Below are positions 21,469 through 34,470 of a stretch of DNA of 64,000 bases, piece after piece (position 1 is the stretch's first letter; each line of letters starts with the position of its first letter). A model generated the notes under the pieces. It made no database searches. It saw only the letters and a program-made list of their open reading frames with translations, and had not been told where the DNA came from. The position numbers were made by a program, and so were the translations under genes. Source of the stretch: Podospora comata (taxonomy: Eukaryota > Ascomycota > Sordariomycetes > Sordariales > Podosporaceae); the NCBI GenBank assembly GCA_017354895.1, contig CP071496.1, positions 2,294,001 through 2,358,000 of the forward strand. The letters run 5' to 3'.

Positions 21469-24400
21469 CTACGCCACAACGGGGCGGAGGATAGCCTCGA
21501 AGCGGGCGGCAACCTAGAAAACCCATGTTAGAAGAGATTCAAGAGTGGAGGAAAAAGGATGACGTACCTCAGGAGCCGCCTTGATAAACGGCAGCTCAAA
21601 GAAATGAAACTTTTCATTCTTGAGCAACTCGAGGATCGTGACCACGAGACCCCATGGCTGGGGCCAGTACCCAACCATGCGCTCCAAGAGAACTCGCACA
21701 ATCTGCTGCCGAATCTCTGTCTCCTCCGGATCGTCAAGATCGTGACCAAAAATTTCGACGATGGCATGGCTGAAATAGTTTGTCGACGCGTTGGCGAACC
21801 GGAGTTCGTTGACCATGCTGCTGAGAAGATAGTACCGTGTCTCGGCCGGTACCTCGGTGACCAGCATGTGCAGAGTCTTGACGTCGGGAGCCCCGGACAC
21901 GAACACGGGCGCGTCACTGTTGTTAACAGTGCGTTGGGAGGCCGCGTTGGCGATGTGGGAAACCACGGCGTCGACAACTCGGCGGTCGACATTGACAGGC
22001 ACAAAGCCAAACGTGGTCAGGTCGGTATCGGCGTGGTGCATCGCGTGCGTAATTTGGGCGATGGCGTCCTCCGAGGGTCCGTTTTGCAATGACTGCTCCA
22101 GGATGTCATAGAGCCCTAGTTCCTTGAGCTGGCCGGCGCAGTCATAAAGGCTCACCACCGGGTCCTTCATCTCGGGGATCCGATCAATCTTGAGTCCCGG
22201 CCGAAAGGGATCGGGCACCTTGTCGAACGGCGTCGTGGACGCCGACAAGATCATGTTGATGAGCTGTGTGGCATGCGAGGGCAGGCACTGGCATAGCTGC
22301 ACATGGTTAGCAGAAAGATACTCCGGGAAGTCGTGGAAAAGCACAGCCACAAGCTTCACCGTGCCCGAGTACAGGTCCTTAGCGGCAAGGGACACTTCGA
22401 AAGCTTTCAGCATGTTGCCGAGATAAGAGAAGAGATGGGTGAGGAGCTTGGTGAAGGGCTCCCAGCCTGCCTGGTTGGGCATGCGCATGATCGCTGGGAG
22501 AAAGGCGCGGTGAGTCAAGAGACCCATCCATTGAAACAAGAAGCCAGGGTACACAGCCGGCCGAAGGTCCCATAGACGTGCCGCAAAGTTGAGCACTATC
22601 TTTTCGCTCTCATTGTCTGAGAATCTCTCCGTCAGGTTCATGATCTGGTGGAAGAGATTGGAGAAGAAGCGGAAGAACACGCGTGGGTTGAAAGCGTCCC
22701 CGCGTCTAACGTGGTGGTTGTTCAACACAAGCACACCAAGAGCAAGGACAGAGTCCAGGAAGGCGACACGCGATGATTCGCTGGTGCCAGGAGCGTCGTG
22801 GGACTGAGTGAAGATGAGGATCATCTTGACGAGAGCGTCAACTGCCTGGAAGCTCTCGTTGCTGAAGCCTTCACCAAGGTGGCCACTTTGCTCAGCACGG
22901 TCGACGGATTTGTCGATTGCTTGCCTCGCAAAGACGAAAAAGTCCTCCTTGGTGACAATGTGCCGCCGCCAGTTCAACTGTTGCACAAACTTTGTGGCAG
23001 CCTTTTCCGAGGCGCAGTCGTTGTTGCATAGCTGCACCCATTCCTCAAAGATGTAGTCAAACTGCTCGAACTGAGCCTCGGGGGTTCGGTCAGGATGAAT
23101 CTCGGGCGAAGGCCCCAGCACCTTGGCCTTGAACCGCTGGCCACCTGGCACTTCGGGCTCTTCAGTTATCCACGCCCAGGCTTCCTCCAAGCTCTGAACG
23201 AAATCGGTATAGAGATTGACAGGGGCCTCGCTGAACAGCGTAAGATCCATCAAGGACTCCAGAAACTCAATGGAACCGCTGCTCCGTTCATTCAACGCCT
23301 TGGCCATGGCTGCATCGATGCTGTGCCAATCAATGAGGTCCGTTCTGAGCAGCGCCGAGATCAGGGGCAGGTTCAAAAAAGTACTACCTGACTGCTGGTA
23401 AAACAGCCAGCGGATCTGTTGACTCGTCGCCGGGCCCGCAACCTTTCGCAGCGTCTCCAGCACGTGGACCAGAGTCTCCAAGAGGAGGGAAGTGGGTTCG
23501 GGCTGCGGGCGGAAGAGCAGCCCGGAGATTTGGGTCGCCACATAGACTGCAAATTCATCAGATGTCTGTTGAGTCTTGATTGTAAGCTGGACGACGGCGT
23601 CATGAATGTTGATAACTTCATGGGTCCGAGGGAGGTCCTCAAAGTGCTCCTCGGCCGTGTTGCTGACGGCAGTCGCCAGCTTTTCCAACAAGCTGTTCAC
23701 CCGTTCCGCCACGTTCCGAGCGTCGACAGGGCTGATGCCAGGTTGTCGGCCATTGACCATGCCAGCATGAACAGGAGGGTAATGCTGAGGTTGGCCGCCC
23801 ATGTGGGGAAGCGATGGGGTTTCAGCAGGGGTAGGAATGGTGGAAACCGAGTTGTACTGGTCACCGAGGACTTCGTTTGCAATTGATCTTGCATCCGACG
23901 ATGAAGGAACGTGCGAAGGCGTAACAGAGGCGGCGGCGGCGGCAGCAGCCGCAGCAGCCGCAGCAGCAGTCACCCTTGATTGCCGAGCAAAATCATCGTA
24001 GATGGCCATTTGCTCATCATTGAGGCCGCTCAAGCTGGGCTGCAGCTTGAAAGGAGCGGGGATAGTCCAGGCCCAGCGGTTCAGGCGGGGATCCATGAAT
24101 GGGTCGTTGGGTCGGTTGATGCGGTGATGGCGGCGCGCCTCGAGATCTTCTGCGAGCAAGTCCTCAATCTCGGGGACACCGCGCTCCTCGGCCGACTTTT
24201 CGATGATGCTGGAAGCCAGCTCCATGTTGGAGTTGACACACAGCATGATGATACCTTCTGGGAGACCCTGAGGAAGTTCCGAGGCGAGCTGGCGGAGATA
24301 GTTGGTGAAGTTGGCGCGCAATGGCTCCTTGGAGGTCACAAGTGCCAAGCTCCCAGCAGTAGACTTGACCATGTTGACGGCAGCCATCCGAACCCTGTCC

Positions 24401-27400
24401 GGGTCGCCCTCGGTTGCGAAGTCCTTGCGGATCATTTGCTGCGTAGAGATGGCGGCGATGGTCACAGACCTATCCACAACAGGCTGGATGATCTCTTGCA
24501 GCGCGCGCGTGAGAGCTTGACGGACAATGTCGTGCAGCTTCGCGGCGCTGACAACCTCGGTGGACGGGACGCTCAGGTTGGGCCCCAAGTCGGGGATGGC
24601 AAGAGCCGGGTGCGAGACAAGTGAGCTGTTCACTCCCGTCATGCCGTTGAGGGATAGGCTCTCAAAACTGTCGAGATTATCTGGCCCAACCAAGTCACCC
24701 ACGTCCTCGAGAGGAGGCCGGTTCAAGATCTCACCAGATGGCTCGATCGCCTCATGATCGAGATCGAGGCACTTGCAGAGCACCTCGATCTCAAACTTGA
24801 GATTGAGTTTGAGCTCGGCGTTGTGATAGAGTTCAATGAGGAGGTGGATAATGTCCATGAGCCAGGGGTTCGGCGGTTTGAACACGTTCGAGTTAGCTGC
24901 CTGGGTCAAGACCTTGCAGACAAAGGGGATGACGACAATGAGACGCTTGGTATCGAGGGCTTCGATCAGGAGTTGCCTGAAGGCGATGTTGCTGTGCTTG
25001 ATAGGCTTGTCACGAGCAAGGGTCAACAGGCCAAGCCAGCCACCCAGATTCTTGAGGTGAGTCCTCTCGGTCGAATTCGACTGCGTCTGCTCCGAGTTGA
25101 GCATGCGCTGGACGCTGACATAGGTCTCCCTCAGAACTTCGGTCCACAGCAGCCTATCCTCAAACTGCTTCACCAGCTCGAGGTAGACATGGTGGTAGTT
25201 CGGCTGCATCTTGGCGCGCTCCTCCACCAGGTGACTGGCGAACCACTGCTGGTGCTTGACATCCAGCATCTTCTGGAGCTCCTTGAATATCGACTGCAGG
25301 GTCGTGTCGGTGGCGTTATTGAGAGCAAACTGGATTTTGCCCTGGGCATCGGGCGTGGGGTCTTCGTAGTTGATCCCGGCGGGAGGTGGGCCAACATTGA
25401 TGGACAGGAACGGGGGAGGGTGCTGTTCCGAGCTGAGACTGTCCTCCAGACCGCCATTGGTCAGTTGCTTGTCACTGCCGGCGATTGCTGGAAGACCGTT
25501 GCGAAGGGTTCGGGCCAACTCCTCGTCATGCTCGCGAACCACCTCTTCCGCCTTCCTGTACGCCTCCGTTCCCTGGAGTCCGGGTATCAGGATCAAGTCC
25601 TTGCAGAACGCAGGCCATTCCCGCAGCCGGCCAAAGAGCTGCATGAGCGCCTGAAGACCGAACTTGTACATGGGCTCCTCGGGACGATTCTCCTTGACAG
25701 CCTGCAAGATCATACCCAAACCAATTTTGAGGGGGAGTCTCGATATCAACTTGTGAGAGATTATCCCACCGAAGAGCACTGCTGTAGTGGCGAGGGCCTC
25801 GAGAGGATAGTCGACATAATGGGCGTATTCGTCAAACAGACCGTGAATCATGCACGCGAAAATGTCCTGCTCCAGCGGCACGCGCGAATGTTTGTAGTGT
25901 TCGAGAACCTCGACCACACTGCGAACCTGCAATTCATCGCCGTACATTTTCTTGTAGTGTTCTTCCATCCTGGTTGTGGCTGCTGGTGCAAGCATGTTCC
26001 CGCCCCGCCCATTGTCATCGATGATGTCGTCGTAACCTTCCCCATAGTTAATCAGGCGGGGGTAAGCTGTTATGCAGTGTCTCTGAACATTAATCAGATC
26101 AACAACAGGGGCTTTCAGGTTGAACCTGTCCAAAATGTCGAGCATCATATAGACTGTTTTGACCTGCAAGGGTGTGTGGGCTTGTCCATTGTCTCCGCTC
26201 CGCTGATACGTCTGCTCCAGGTTCGTTTTTATCAACAGAAACTGATTTATGGCCCTGGCCATCTCGCCGGGCCGCTCAGCATTCTGGCTTGCCCACTGCT
26301 CCAAGTTCAGAAAACCTTGCGCATGCGCATAGGCAACGAGATCAAGCCCGAAGCCAGTGGGAAGGAAAACCAGCTCCTGGAGCCACTTGTGCCTCACCGC
26401 AAACTCGAAGATGGTTGGCAAGACAATAGGCTTGAGAGCATGCTGTTCTTCCAGCCGCTGCATGACCCACACCTTGTCCCGTCTCCAGAGGCTTTCCATC
26501 ACAAAGTCGGAGGTCGGTGTCTTGTTGATCAGAAACCCCTCGAATAGCGACGCCAGCGTCTCTTCGGCCATTGTGGGCCACGGCTTAGGAACCCCAAAGG
26601 CTGAGGTGACAAAGACATGTAGATTAGGCACAACGACGTCTTGAAACAGGCGCTTCGCCTCTGTGCTCTGTGAGGCATGCATCGAGTGCAGAGCCACATT
26701 GAAGACAGCAGACAAAGCAGCCTCGGAGACCAGTGGGTGTCTAACAGCGAGGGCAGCTATTTCCTGAATTGCCCGGTCGGATTGTACGTATTCGTCCACC
26801 GTGAACGTCGGCTTGAGGCCTGGGATGGTTGTGGCATCCAGTTGCTCCGGGGTGAGTGAGGCATAGGCGCAAATGAAGGACAGCTGGGTTTCGGGATTCT
26901 CCCATTCTCCGCCCCACAGCCGTTGGATGTTGAACCTGTCGAGATGCTCGAGCGCGATGGGTAATAATGCATTGTATAACCGCAGAAACTGCGCCGAAGT
27001 TACGCGTGCATTTGCATGGTCGAAATACGAAACGACATCCTGCCACTGAAAGCTGTCGGGCAGTATCCGCCTCAGGGCCGCAACGAGAATCGAGGGTTTG
27101 TGTGGCGGGGTCTGGCTGATGGTGGTGTACAGAAGCGCGGCAGATACTTGTTCTTCGGATAGTTGGATGTTGGAAGGTCGGTTCTGGAGGTAGCTCACGC
27201 ATGTCTCCTCGTCCTTGGTGAAGGCTGACCCGACACGATATATGTAGAGGGCCAGTGCATTCGGTGGCCTGTCGGCGAGGAGGCGAATGAGGTCCAGGGC
27301 CGCCAGAACCTGAGAGGGGGGCGGCTTTCCGTCTCCTCCTTGTGAATACCGCATCGACACCTTGTACTCCAACTCCTTCTTGGCGGCAGCATTGAAGTTT

Positions 27401-28333
27401 GGCGGGTGAAGTTGTATGAATCGGTCGAGCAGTTCGGCAACGAATTCGGCGGTCATGTCCATGTGTTCCCCAGTCGGTCGACTCAAGATATTCACAAAGG
27501 TTGGGTAGTTGGTAGACAAAATGGCATCCGCTGCGACAGTGAAACCATGTCAGTAACAGAGGGAGTAGGCACGCTGCGCAAGGGCGTCTTACCTTTGGTC
27601 TTCAGGTCAGCCCTGCTACCTAGTTTGAAGGCCAGGGCCAACAGTGTCTTTTCGAGGGCATCAAGTTGGAAGTGTTCCATAAAAGTCGACAAGTCAAAAT
27701 TGTGGAATATATCTTCGGTGCCGGTCTCGATCGACTCGGCGATCTTCCTCGCTTGGCTGAAGTCTCTGGCAAGCAGCTCCATTTCGGCAACGAGGAGTTG
27801 CATGTTGTTATTGTTGGAATTCGCTACTGGCCGCCCCGCGCCGGGGAAGATCTGAGAGGCATTGGAGGCCACCAGGCGCGTGAAGTATCTCGAATAGACA
27901 TCCATGCCGTGCTCATGGATAAGCTGGGGAGAAGCCATAACAGCAGGTTAGCAGTCGGTCAATAGGGTGTAGGAGTAGGTATGGGATATGGCAGTTGACA
28001 GTGGGGCAGAAGGGGCAGCGGAGGACAGAAGGCTGACAGCGGCATAAAGGGCGATTGGCACCGCACCTTTTGCAAAGCGTCAGTCTGTGACTTCCACCTT
28101 CTCGGATCGCCCTTGTCCTCTTTGATGGTGCTCAGGAGCAGGAGAACCTGGGCAACTGCAATCTTGGCCAGGGAGCTGGAGCCAGTGGGGCTGCTGGTAC
28201 TGGGGTTGGCACCCGAACTCAGCGCACCGTGATGATGGGAGGGACTCTGCGAGTGGGCGAGGCCAGTGTGGAGGGGCTGGGAGGCAGAATAGGGATTGGG
28301 TGTGAAGGTTCCCTTCTTGGAGTGGGGGACCAT
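21469..28333 (-). CDS. NOT1: NOT1, scaffold subunit of the CCR4-NOT deadenylase complex
   Basis: NOT1 holds together the CCR4/CAF1 deadenylases and NOT2/3/5 in cytoplasm and nucleus. Four exons (28067-28333, 27593-27923, 21568-27530, 21469-21513) give 2201 aa, close to yeast and animal NOT1. The last exon encodes only 15 codons, ending VAARFEAILRPVVA. Recognisable parts, by rough position: HEAT-repeat N-terminus; MIF4G-type CAF1-binding domain at about 940-1120 (FKELQKMLDVKHQQWFASHL); CAF40-binding DUF3819 at about 1195-1340 (LHDIVRQALTRALQEIIQPV); an alanine run of about 13 near 1390; and the NOT1 C-terminal domain from about 1760 onward (LFQWMGLLTHRAFLPAIM). Exon 1 is disordered (Ser/His/Pro). 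Its donor is GTGCGG, off consensus, but phase and homology support it. Confidence 0.95.
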
Positions 28334-30250
28334 GGATTACCAGGTAGGAATTATGTGTGGAATCGCCGGTGCTGCTATCCAGGGCAAGGCGGGACAGAGC
28401 GACTCTTTTTTTGGTGGTGAAGGGGGGGAGCGCGAGGCGCTACTAGGTATTCTGTAGACGTGTGTGGTACGGCAGAGGGGTCTCTCTCTCTCCCGTCTCT
28501 TTGCGGATCTCTGCTGGGGTAACGAAGTAACGAGGGCTGCTGCTTGTAAGGCCTGTGACGGTGGTCGCGGTCTGGTAATATCGTGGATGGTATTGGCAGC
28601 AGGCTCTCGGCAGGGGGCCAGGGACGGTGGTGGGTGAGATAGGGATGGTGATGGAAGATCAAAAGTCGCTTTTTTACGACGTTGTTGAATGGCAAGTGTT
28701 GCTTGCCGAGCTAGGTATCCCTTTGAGTTTGGGGCGCTGAGATGCTTGGCACCCACGGCCAATCGTAGCGACGGAACCGGCGTGATCACGTGAGAGTGTA
28801 CCTGGAGACACTGGGCAAAATGTGGGGTGACAAGGCTCCGACCGTTGGGTGCCTGAGGAATTAGGCGGCTGCACGCATCGGATTCACCCGAGGCCTACAA
28901 TGGTATGTCAGTCCGTTCAAGAGGCCTGTCCATAGTGTGAGGAATAAGATTGTGTTAAAAGGGCATTTGCAAGACAGTCAAAGGTATGTTCTAATGCCAA
29001 GGTAGATAGGCCTAGACTAATGTCCAATGGCCTTGTGTACACTTGGGCAAGCCTGATATACAGTTGTGGCAGATGCTAATTCGACATGACACATCTCTTG
29101 GAAGAGACGCATTTGCATGATGTGTAAATCGTATAGTGAGAGTTCATTTGCAAAGGTAGGGCCACTTGAGTCAATAATTGAGACACTAAAGTAGGTTTTG
29201 ACATGCCTTGAAGGATAGTCTGTAGGCCTTTAAAGATAGTTAATAGGCCTTGAAAGATCGTTTAAAGGCCTATTAATTTACTTTCGAGGCATAGTTTACA
29301 GTGTAACATGGGTTAACTTACTTTTGTGAGTCAACTATTTTGTGGTGAGGGTGTGTGCCCGGTTGAGAAAGGCATTGCATAAAAGTTGCGGACCAATACC
29401 CATCCACCTCATCCCTCCTCAATCTCCATCTCAAAATGTATGGTCTATTCGGGTTTTATGGCAGACGGCTTCACTCAATACCTGCAACCTGCAAAGTTCC
29501 TGTGCTCACCGCATCATACTGTGCTGATACCCAACTTTAGTGGGTCCTCCGACTATGCCCCCGGACAGGGCAAGCTTTCTTCCTCGTTTCTTGGTTTCCA
29601 CAGGACATCCAGTCGTCCAGTCAAGCTTTCTTTTGCTTTTGCGCCAGTTGATTTGATCAGAATGCTTGTCTTTGGTTCAAAATACACAGTGCAACACAGT
29701 TACACGCATGATCCTATCGATTTCGCACTGCCACACGCCGCTATATCCGACCCAGTCTACCATAATTGCGACATGGCTGTTGGTCCACTGTTGCAGAATA
29801 ACCCACTTACAGCCGGCTCACGAGCTGCTTCTTTTGTTCCTAGCGCCCCCAGCATTCTGTCACCCCCCGGCTGCATGGTGTGGTACAGCAACCAATGGCA
29901 TTGCCCTCGCTGCGTAGCAACAATGGCCAGCCAGGCCCAATAGTTAGAAGCGGGAGATCCCTCGTCTGTTTCGTCCAGCACAGACTTCCAGGCTCGGTCT
30001 CGATGTTCATGGATGGCAAGGTCCATTTCAAATATGTAGCGTCGTTGGCCGTTGTCCCCTCATCAGCCTGCCCGTGCTTGGCGGAGCCCTTGGCAGGCTT
30101 TTAATCACTTCTCGCTTCTCCCATGCTCTTGTTCTTTTCATCTTTCTGGTGATCCATGGTTTAGTGACTTTCACCACCCCGACTGGACGCTGGACCGGCT
30201 CCCTCTCGCGTCTTGAGCCCATCTCGGCATCTTTCAGGGTCCACAGAGCG
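28334..30250. other. Divergent intergenic region between NOT1 and the hydrolase-CorA gene
   Basis: Both genes fire outward from here. The NOT1-proximal 450 bp is purine/pyrimidine-skewed promoter sequence. The 21-bp array B lies at 29203-29307, with looser similar motifs from about 28920. An open frame without ATG (30074-30250) runs into the start of the downstream gene and is taken as 5' leader. Confidence 0.5.
29203..29307. repeat. 21-bp tandem repeat, array B
   Basis: Five units in exact 21-nt phase start at 29203, 29224, 29245, 29266 and 29287. The best conserved two begin AGGCCTTTAAAGATAGTT and AGGCCTTGAAAGATCGTT. Looser related motifs (GGCATTTGCAAGACAGTC, TAGGCCTAGACTAATG) extend upstream to about 28920 without keeping phase. 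Same orientation as array A. Confidence 0.85.
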
Positions 30251-33200
30251 ATGGACGGAAACACTGGTGCAAACAACCCCACAGACAAGGCTGACATCGA
30301 CAGGGGGGCGGAGAAACGTCAGGAGAAAGACGAGGCCGAAGAGGTCATAGCCCTCGAAGTGCTACCAACACGGATTCAGTTCAAAGATTCCCTTCCCAGT
30401 CGGTCTTCCAGAGAGTTTACGGAACGCGGCCGAAGCATCAGCAAAGGACGCAGCCCCAGCCCGCCCCGTATCAACCTTGGCGCTGGATTTGCAGAGTATA
30501 GGGGTGATGTGGGCGGCCATGGCTACGATGAGACCGAGGTAGACATCATTGCCGTTCCCTGTCCTGGGGCGGATCCAATCCAGACATGGATCTACGACAG
30601 CGATTCCAGCAGTGCCGAATCCAACTATCATGTCGAGGTTGGATCGCACATCACCCGCAGCAACCAGAGCACCCGCAGCTCCCAGAGTTCTCTTCGCAGG
30701 TCCAGCCCATGGGTCACTTTGAGGCTGCGGGAGCGCGTCAACATTGCTCGGGTATTCTTGTATAGGCACCGGCATCTTGAGGAGGGAATGAATTTGAAGT
30801 CGTTGGCGAATGATCTCCTTGAGCAAGTGCAGGACATTCGCAAGGGATCTGTAAGTGCATGCATCTTTCTGTCTCGTTTCTGCCGTGTGTGTATTTCCCA
30901 AAAATCAGATGCTGATTATGAATATCTCATAGTCTCGGCCCCTGTTTTTCATTGCGCATAGCATTGGCGGGCTGGTCGTCAAGAGTGCCTTGGTGAGAGC
31001 TAGCCAGAAAACAAAGTACCAGGATATAATGGACGACTGTCATGGTGTCACATTCTTTGGTAGGCTTCTTGTGATGATGTTGATATTGTGGCGTTTGGTA
31101 AAACCAGGCTGACAAAGCAACAGGAACACCACATCGCGGCTCAAGCTACATGTCGATGCCCAACCTCAAGGACTCTATTCAAGACCTTCTCCAGCTTGAA
31201 TCGCCACTCCCCAGGTCCCTTACAGATGAAATCCTCGTCAATAATCCGAAGCTAAAACAGCTGCACGAGCAATTCGTGGACATTGCCAGCGAGCTCCGTC
31301 TTTGGTCCTTCTACGAGACTCGGGAGTGTTTGCTTTCCGGATCTGGTGCCCAGTTCACAAACGAAGTACAGTTTACTGCCCCTTTGGTTTCGGTGAAATC
31401 TGCTATACTCGAAATCTGGCAAGAAGATATCTTTGGCGTCGAAAGTGACCACGCGCATCTCGCCGCTTTTGGTCCCGATAATGAGGAGATTTTGCATTCA
31501 TATCTTGGGGACTTGGCAGGCGCCGTCCTGAAAGCGGCAGAGCTTAGCCGGGATCATGTTCACCATCCACTATACCTCAAAAGCCATGTCCAAGTCGAAG
31601 TCATTGGGTTCTATGAGGATCCAGATGGCTGGATGGCTGCTACACAGCAGTATGCTGGTCAAGGGTCGGACGCGAGTGCCGAATCGGGCTCTATCATACG
31701 CTTGTATGCCACCAAATACCCCTACAAGGACTTCTTGAAGAAAGGCCCAGAGAAGTGCCTGTCTGAACGGTTACATGATCGATCGCAAAGGAAGAGGAGA
31801 AGAGTACGAAGCCCGAATCGGGCGGGCGGGCGGACAGACTTGCGGCCACCTCAGTTGCCTCAGGAAACTACAGCTGATGCCAACGTCCTCGGTATCACGC
31901 AGGGCCAGCTCGATGTTGGACATCAGGGTGGTGCTGGGATCGGTCCAGAAATCATCATCAGCGGAGGTTCACCTATCGCTCTCGAAAGACCGGCTCTGTT
32001 GAGGGTTCCAGCTCAAACTATGCCAGAGCTACGGCCTCCAAGCCCCGAGAGCTTGGCCAGTGTATCAACCACGGCGTCAGACCCGTTGTTTATTCAAGGG
32101 AAGGACTTTGCAGGAGATGGGCCCTTGACCGTGGATTTGCTGGCCAGGCAACAAGCAGAAATTATGCTCAAGGAGCATGAACTCGGGGCGTCTGCTGGCT
32201 TTTCCCGGCCGAATCCCCAACTCAAAAAGTTCACGTGGATTCATATGCCTTTCAACAACCCAGTCTGGGTTAAGGAGATCTTTAATGTTCTTTCCGACAT
32301 CCAAGGGCACGATTTTTCCAAGCTTTTTGACTATGACAACTGGCAATCGAAGCACATTCAGAACCGCCATTCCGAATCTCAGCCAGCATTCCTCAAACCA
32401 ACCTGCAAGTACCTGACCAATACAGGCATAACCTCGCCACGCCCTACCCCTCTTGTTGGACCATCTTCATCGTTCTTGACACCGAACTGCCTGTTTGTCT
32501 ACATGCCATACCTTCATTTTGACACCTACCGAAGCATGATCAGGCGCCGGAAGATAATCAGAGAGCGCCGGGAGCGTGGCAGGGCGAAACCTGTTCCGAA
32601 GCATGTGGCTGATGAGGACTCCCTTGAGCTCAAGATGATCTGGGAGTACATTGGCTTCGATCCTCCTCTCAATTGTCGTAGGACCTTGGACCAATTCGGC
32701 CACCATTCCCTCAGAGACACCAACTCCCGCGATGATGACCAAATGCTGTACAAGCTCACCAAAAAGGATGCCTTCTCCCTGACGAAACAGCTCAATGGTG
32801 TTGCCACCAAGTCCCAGGCTGGGCCGGCTGGAAGCTCGATGTATTCATACAAAGGTTCCAATGGGAGCAACGCCGGCTCCCACAATGACGACGATGAATA
32901 CGAGGAAGAAACCGAGGCCGAGCTTCGAGACGGTTACGTCCTGATGGTTGACCAGCTCTGGCTCTGGTCCATTGACAAGACCACCCTCACCACCTTCTTC
33001 CCTCGCCGGTACTCGACCCCAACAGAGGGCACCCTGTTTCACCAGGCCGACCTACGGAACAGCGTATACAACGAGCTCAACGGTGACCTCACCGGCCGTA
33101 CCGAAAACGCTCTCGACCTGGCTGCTTTGATAGTCTACCACGCTATCATCGTCTTCCTCGACCGTTCCACCCACCCAGACCTGGAGATCTTCCGTCTCTT

Positions 33201-34235
33201 TGACGAAGCCATTGGCATGTTGGCCGAAAGGATGACGCTTAATATGAAACAATTCCGGCTCCAATCTCTCAGCATGGACGATGACGAAGACGACGAGGAC
33301 ACCGACTACTCTGACTGGGAAGGGGAGAGCCCAGCCTCGATCAAAAAACGGCACAGAAAAGAGCTTGAAAGGTCCGAGAGGGAAAACAGAGAGAACACGT
33401 CTGCTCTACTCGAACTGGCAGATCTCAAGGATGAATTAACGGTACTGCAGACCCTGTTTAAGAACCAGGAGTCAACCGTCAAGCAAATGAAGGATTTCTA
33501 CGAGATCCATTGCAAGGAGACAAGGAAGAATTGGCAGGAGCCGCTGGATGATGCGTTGGAGTATTTGGATGATTTTAAGGGGATGGTGAATGAGATGATT
33601 GAAAGGGTTAATACGACGAGGAATGATGTGAGTTCTCCCCTACTCAAACACCGTGACCAAACAGTAAGCTGACGGATAATGTGAAGTATGAAAAAATGCT
33701 CGAAATGGTCCAACGCCAAGCCCAAGTCGACGAGGTCCGCTGGTCACGCCTCCAAGCCGAGCTCGCCTCGTCCCAAAACCTCTCGGTCATGATCTTCACC
33801 ACCTTCACCGTCATCTTCCTCCCGCTCACCTTTTTTACCGGACTATTCGGTATGAACGTTACCAACTGGCAAGAAGAACACATGCCCGACCTCGAGCAAG
33901 TCGGCTGGATCTCCCTGCCTACCTCGATCCTCCTAATCATTTTTTCGCTGGTTGCAGCATTCAGCTGGAGAGTCCAGAGAGGGTTCAAGGGGATATACAA
34001 GATTATAAGGGGGGGCTATAAGAAGGTTAAAAAGGGGTATACCCAGAAGCTGGAGCCGATGTGGAGGAAGGAGAAGAAACGGAGGAGGAGACAGGAGAAG
34101 AAGAGGAAGTATGTGGAGAAGCAGACCGCATGGGATAAAGATGGGATGTATGATTTTTGGGACAAGGTGAAGGAGAATCAGAGGAAGATTAAGTATCAGA
34201 TTCCGGAGCAAAATAGGAGGACGTTGAGGGGGTGA
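30251..34235 (+). CDS. Alpha/beta hydrolase (SesB/SERAC1-like) fused to a CorA-like membrane domain
   Basis: Four exons (30251-30850, 30933-31059, 31124-33627, 33687-34235) give 1259 aa; all phases agree. The start is the ATG of MDGNTGANNP, since the open frame further upstream has no ATG. The hydrolase begins at VDIIAVPCPGADPIQTW, has nucleophile elbow FFIAHSIGGLVVKSAL with Ser210, GVTFFGTPHRGSSY near 236-250, and a candidate catalytic His in ESDHAHLAAFG near 345. A long linker follows, with basic and acidic runs. The C-terminal part is CorA-like: a coiled-coil region, then TM1 with the signature LFGMN (GMN at about 1132-1134) and TM2 SLPTSILLIIFSLVAAF, then a very basic tail. CorA proteins move Mg2+; the esterase-like domain resembles N-terminal domains of fungal NLR proteins. 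The combined role is unknown. Confidence 0.85.
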
Positions 34236-34400
34236 TATGTATGATGATTATGAAGAGATGGATAGAGATAAGTAATGGTAATCCAAAATAATACATTCAC
34301 AGAAATGCCTTCAACAAATCTTCAAGGCCTGTGCGACTAGGGTCTTGACAGAAGGTATTACCAACGCCTCATATAGGGCCATTTTCAGCACCGCACTATC

Positions 34401-34470
34401 ACATACGACCATCGACAACCGAAAATACGGGATCCCGTCCGCTCTCCCCTAGTCAAATAGTTGATCGTAA
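34401..34470 (+). rRNA. 5S rRNA gene, 5' part only
   Basis: Begins ACATACGACCAT, the invariant 5' end of filamentous ascomycete 5S rRNA, and continues through GGGATCCCGTCCGCTCTCCC and CTAGTCAA, the internal promoter part. Similarity fades after about 34470, where the sequence becomes AT-rich. No 3' half follows. Dispersed single 5S genes are normal in Neurospora and relatives, so this is a broken or interrupted copy. Confidence 0.8.

Noticed and set aside
24754-26547. 597-codon frame on the plus strand
   Set aside because: Antisense shadow of NOT1; the codon pattern belongs to the minus strand.
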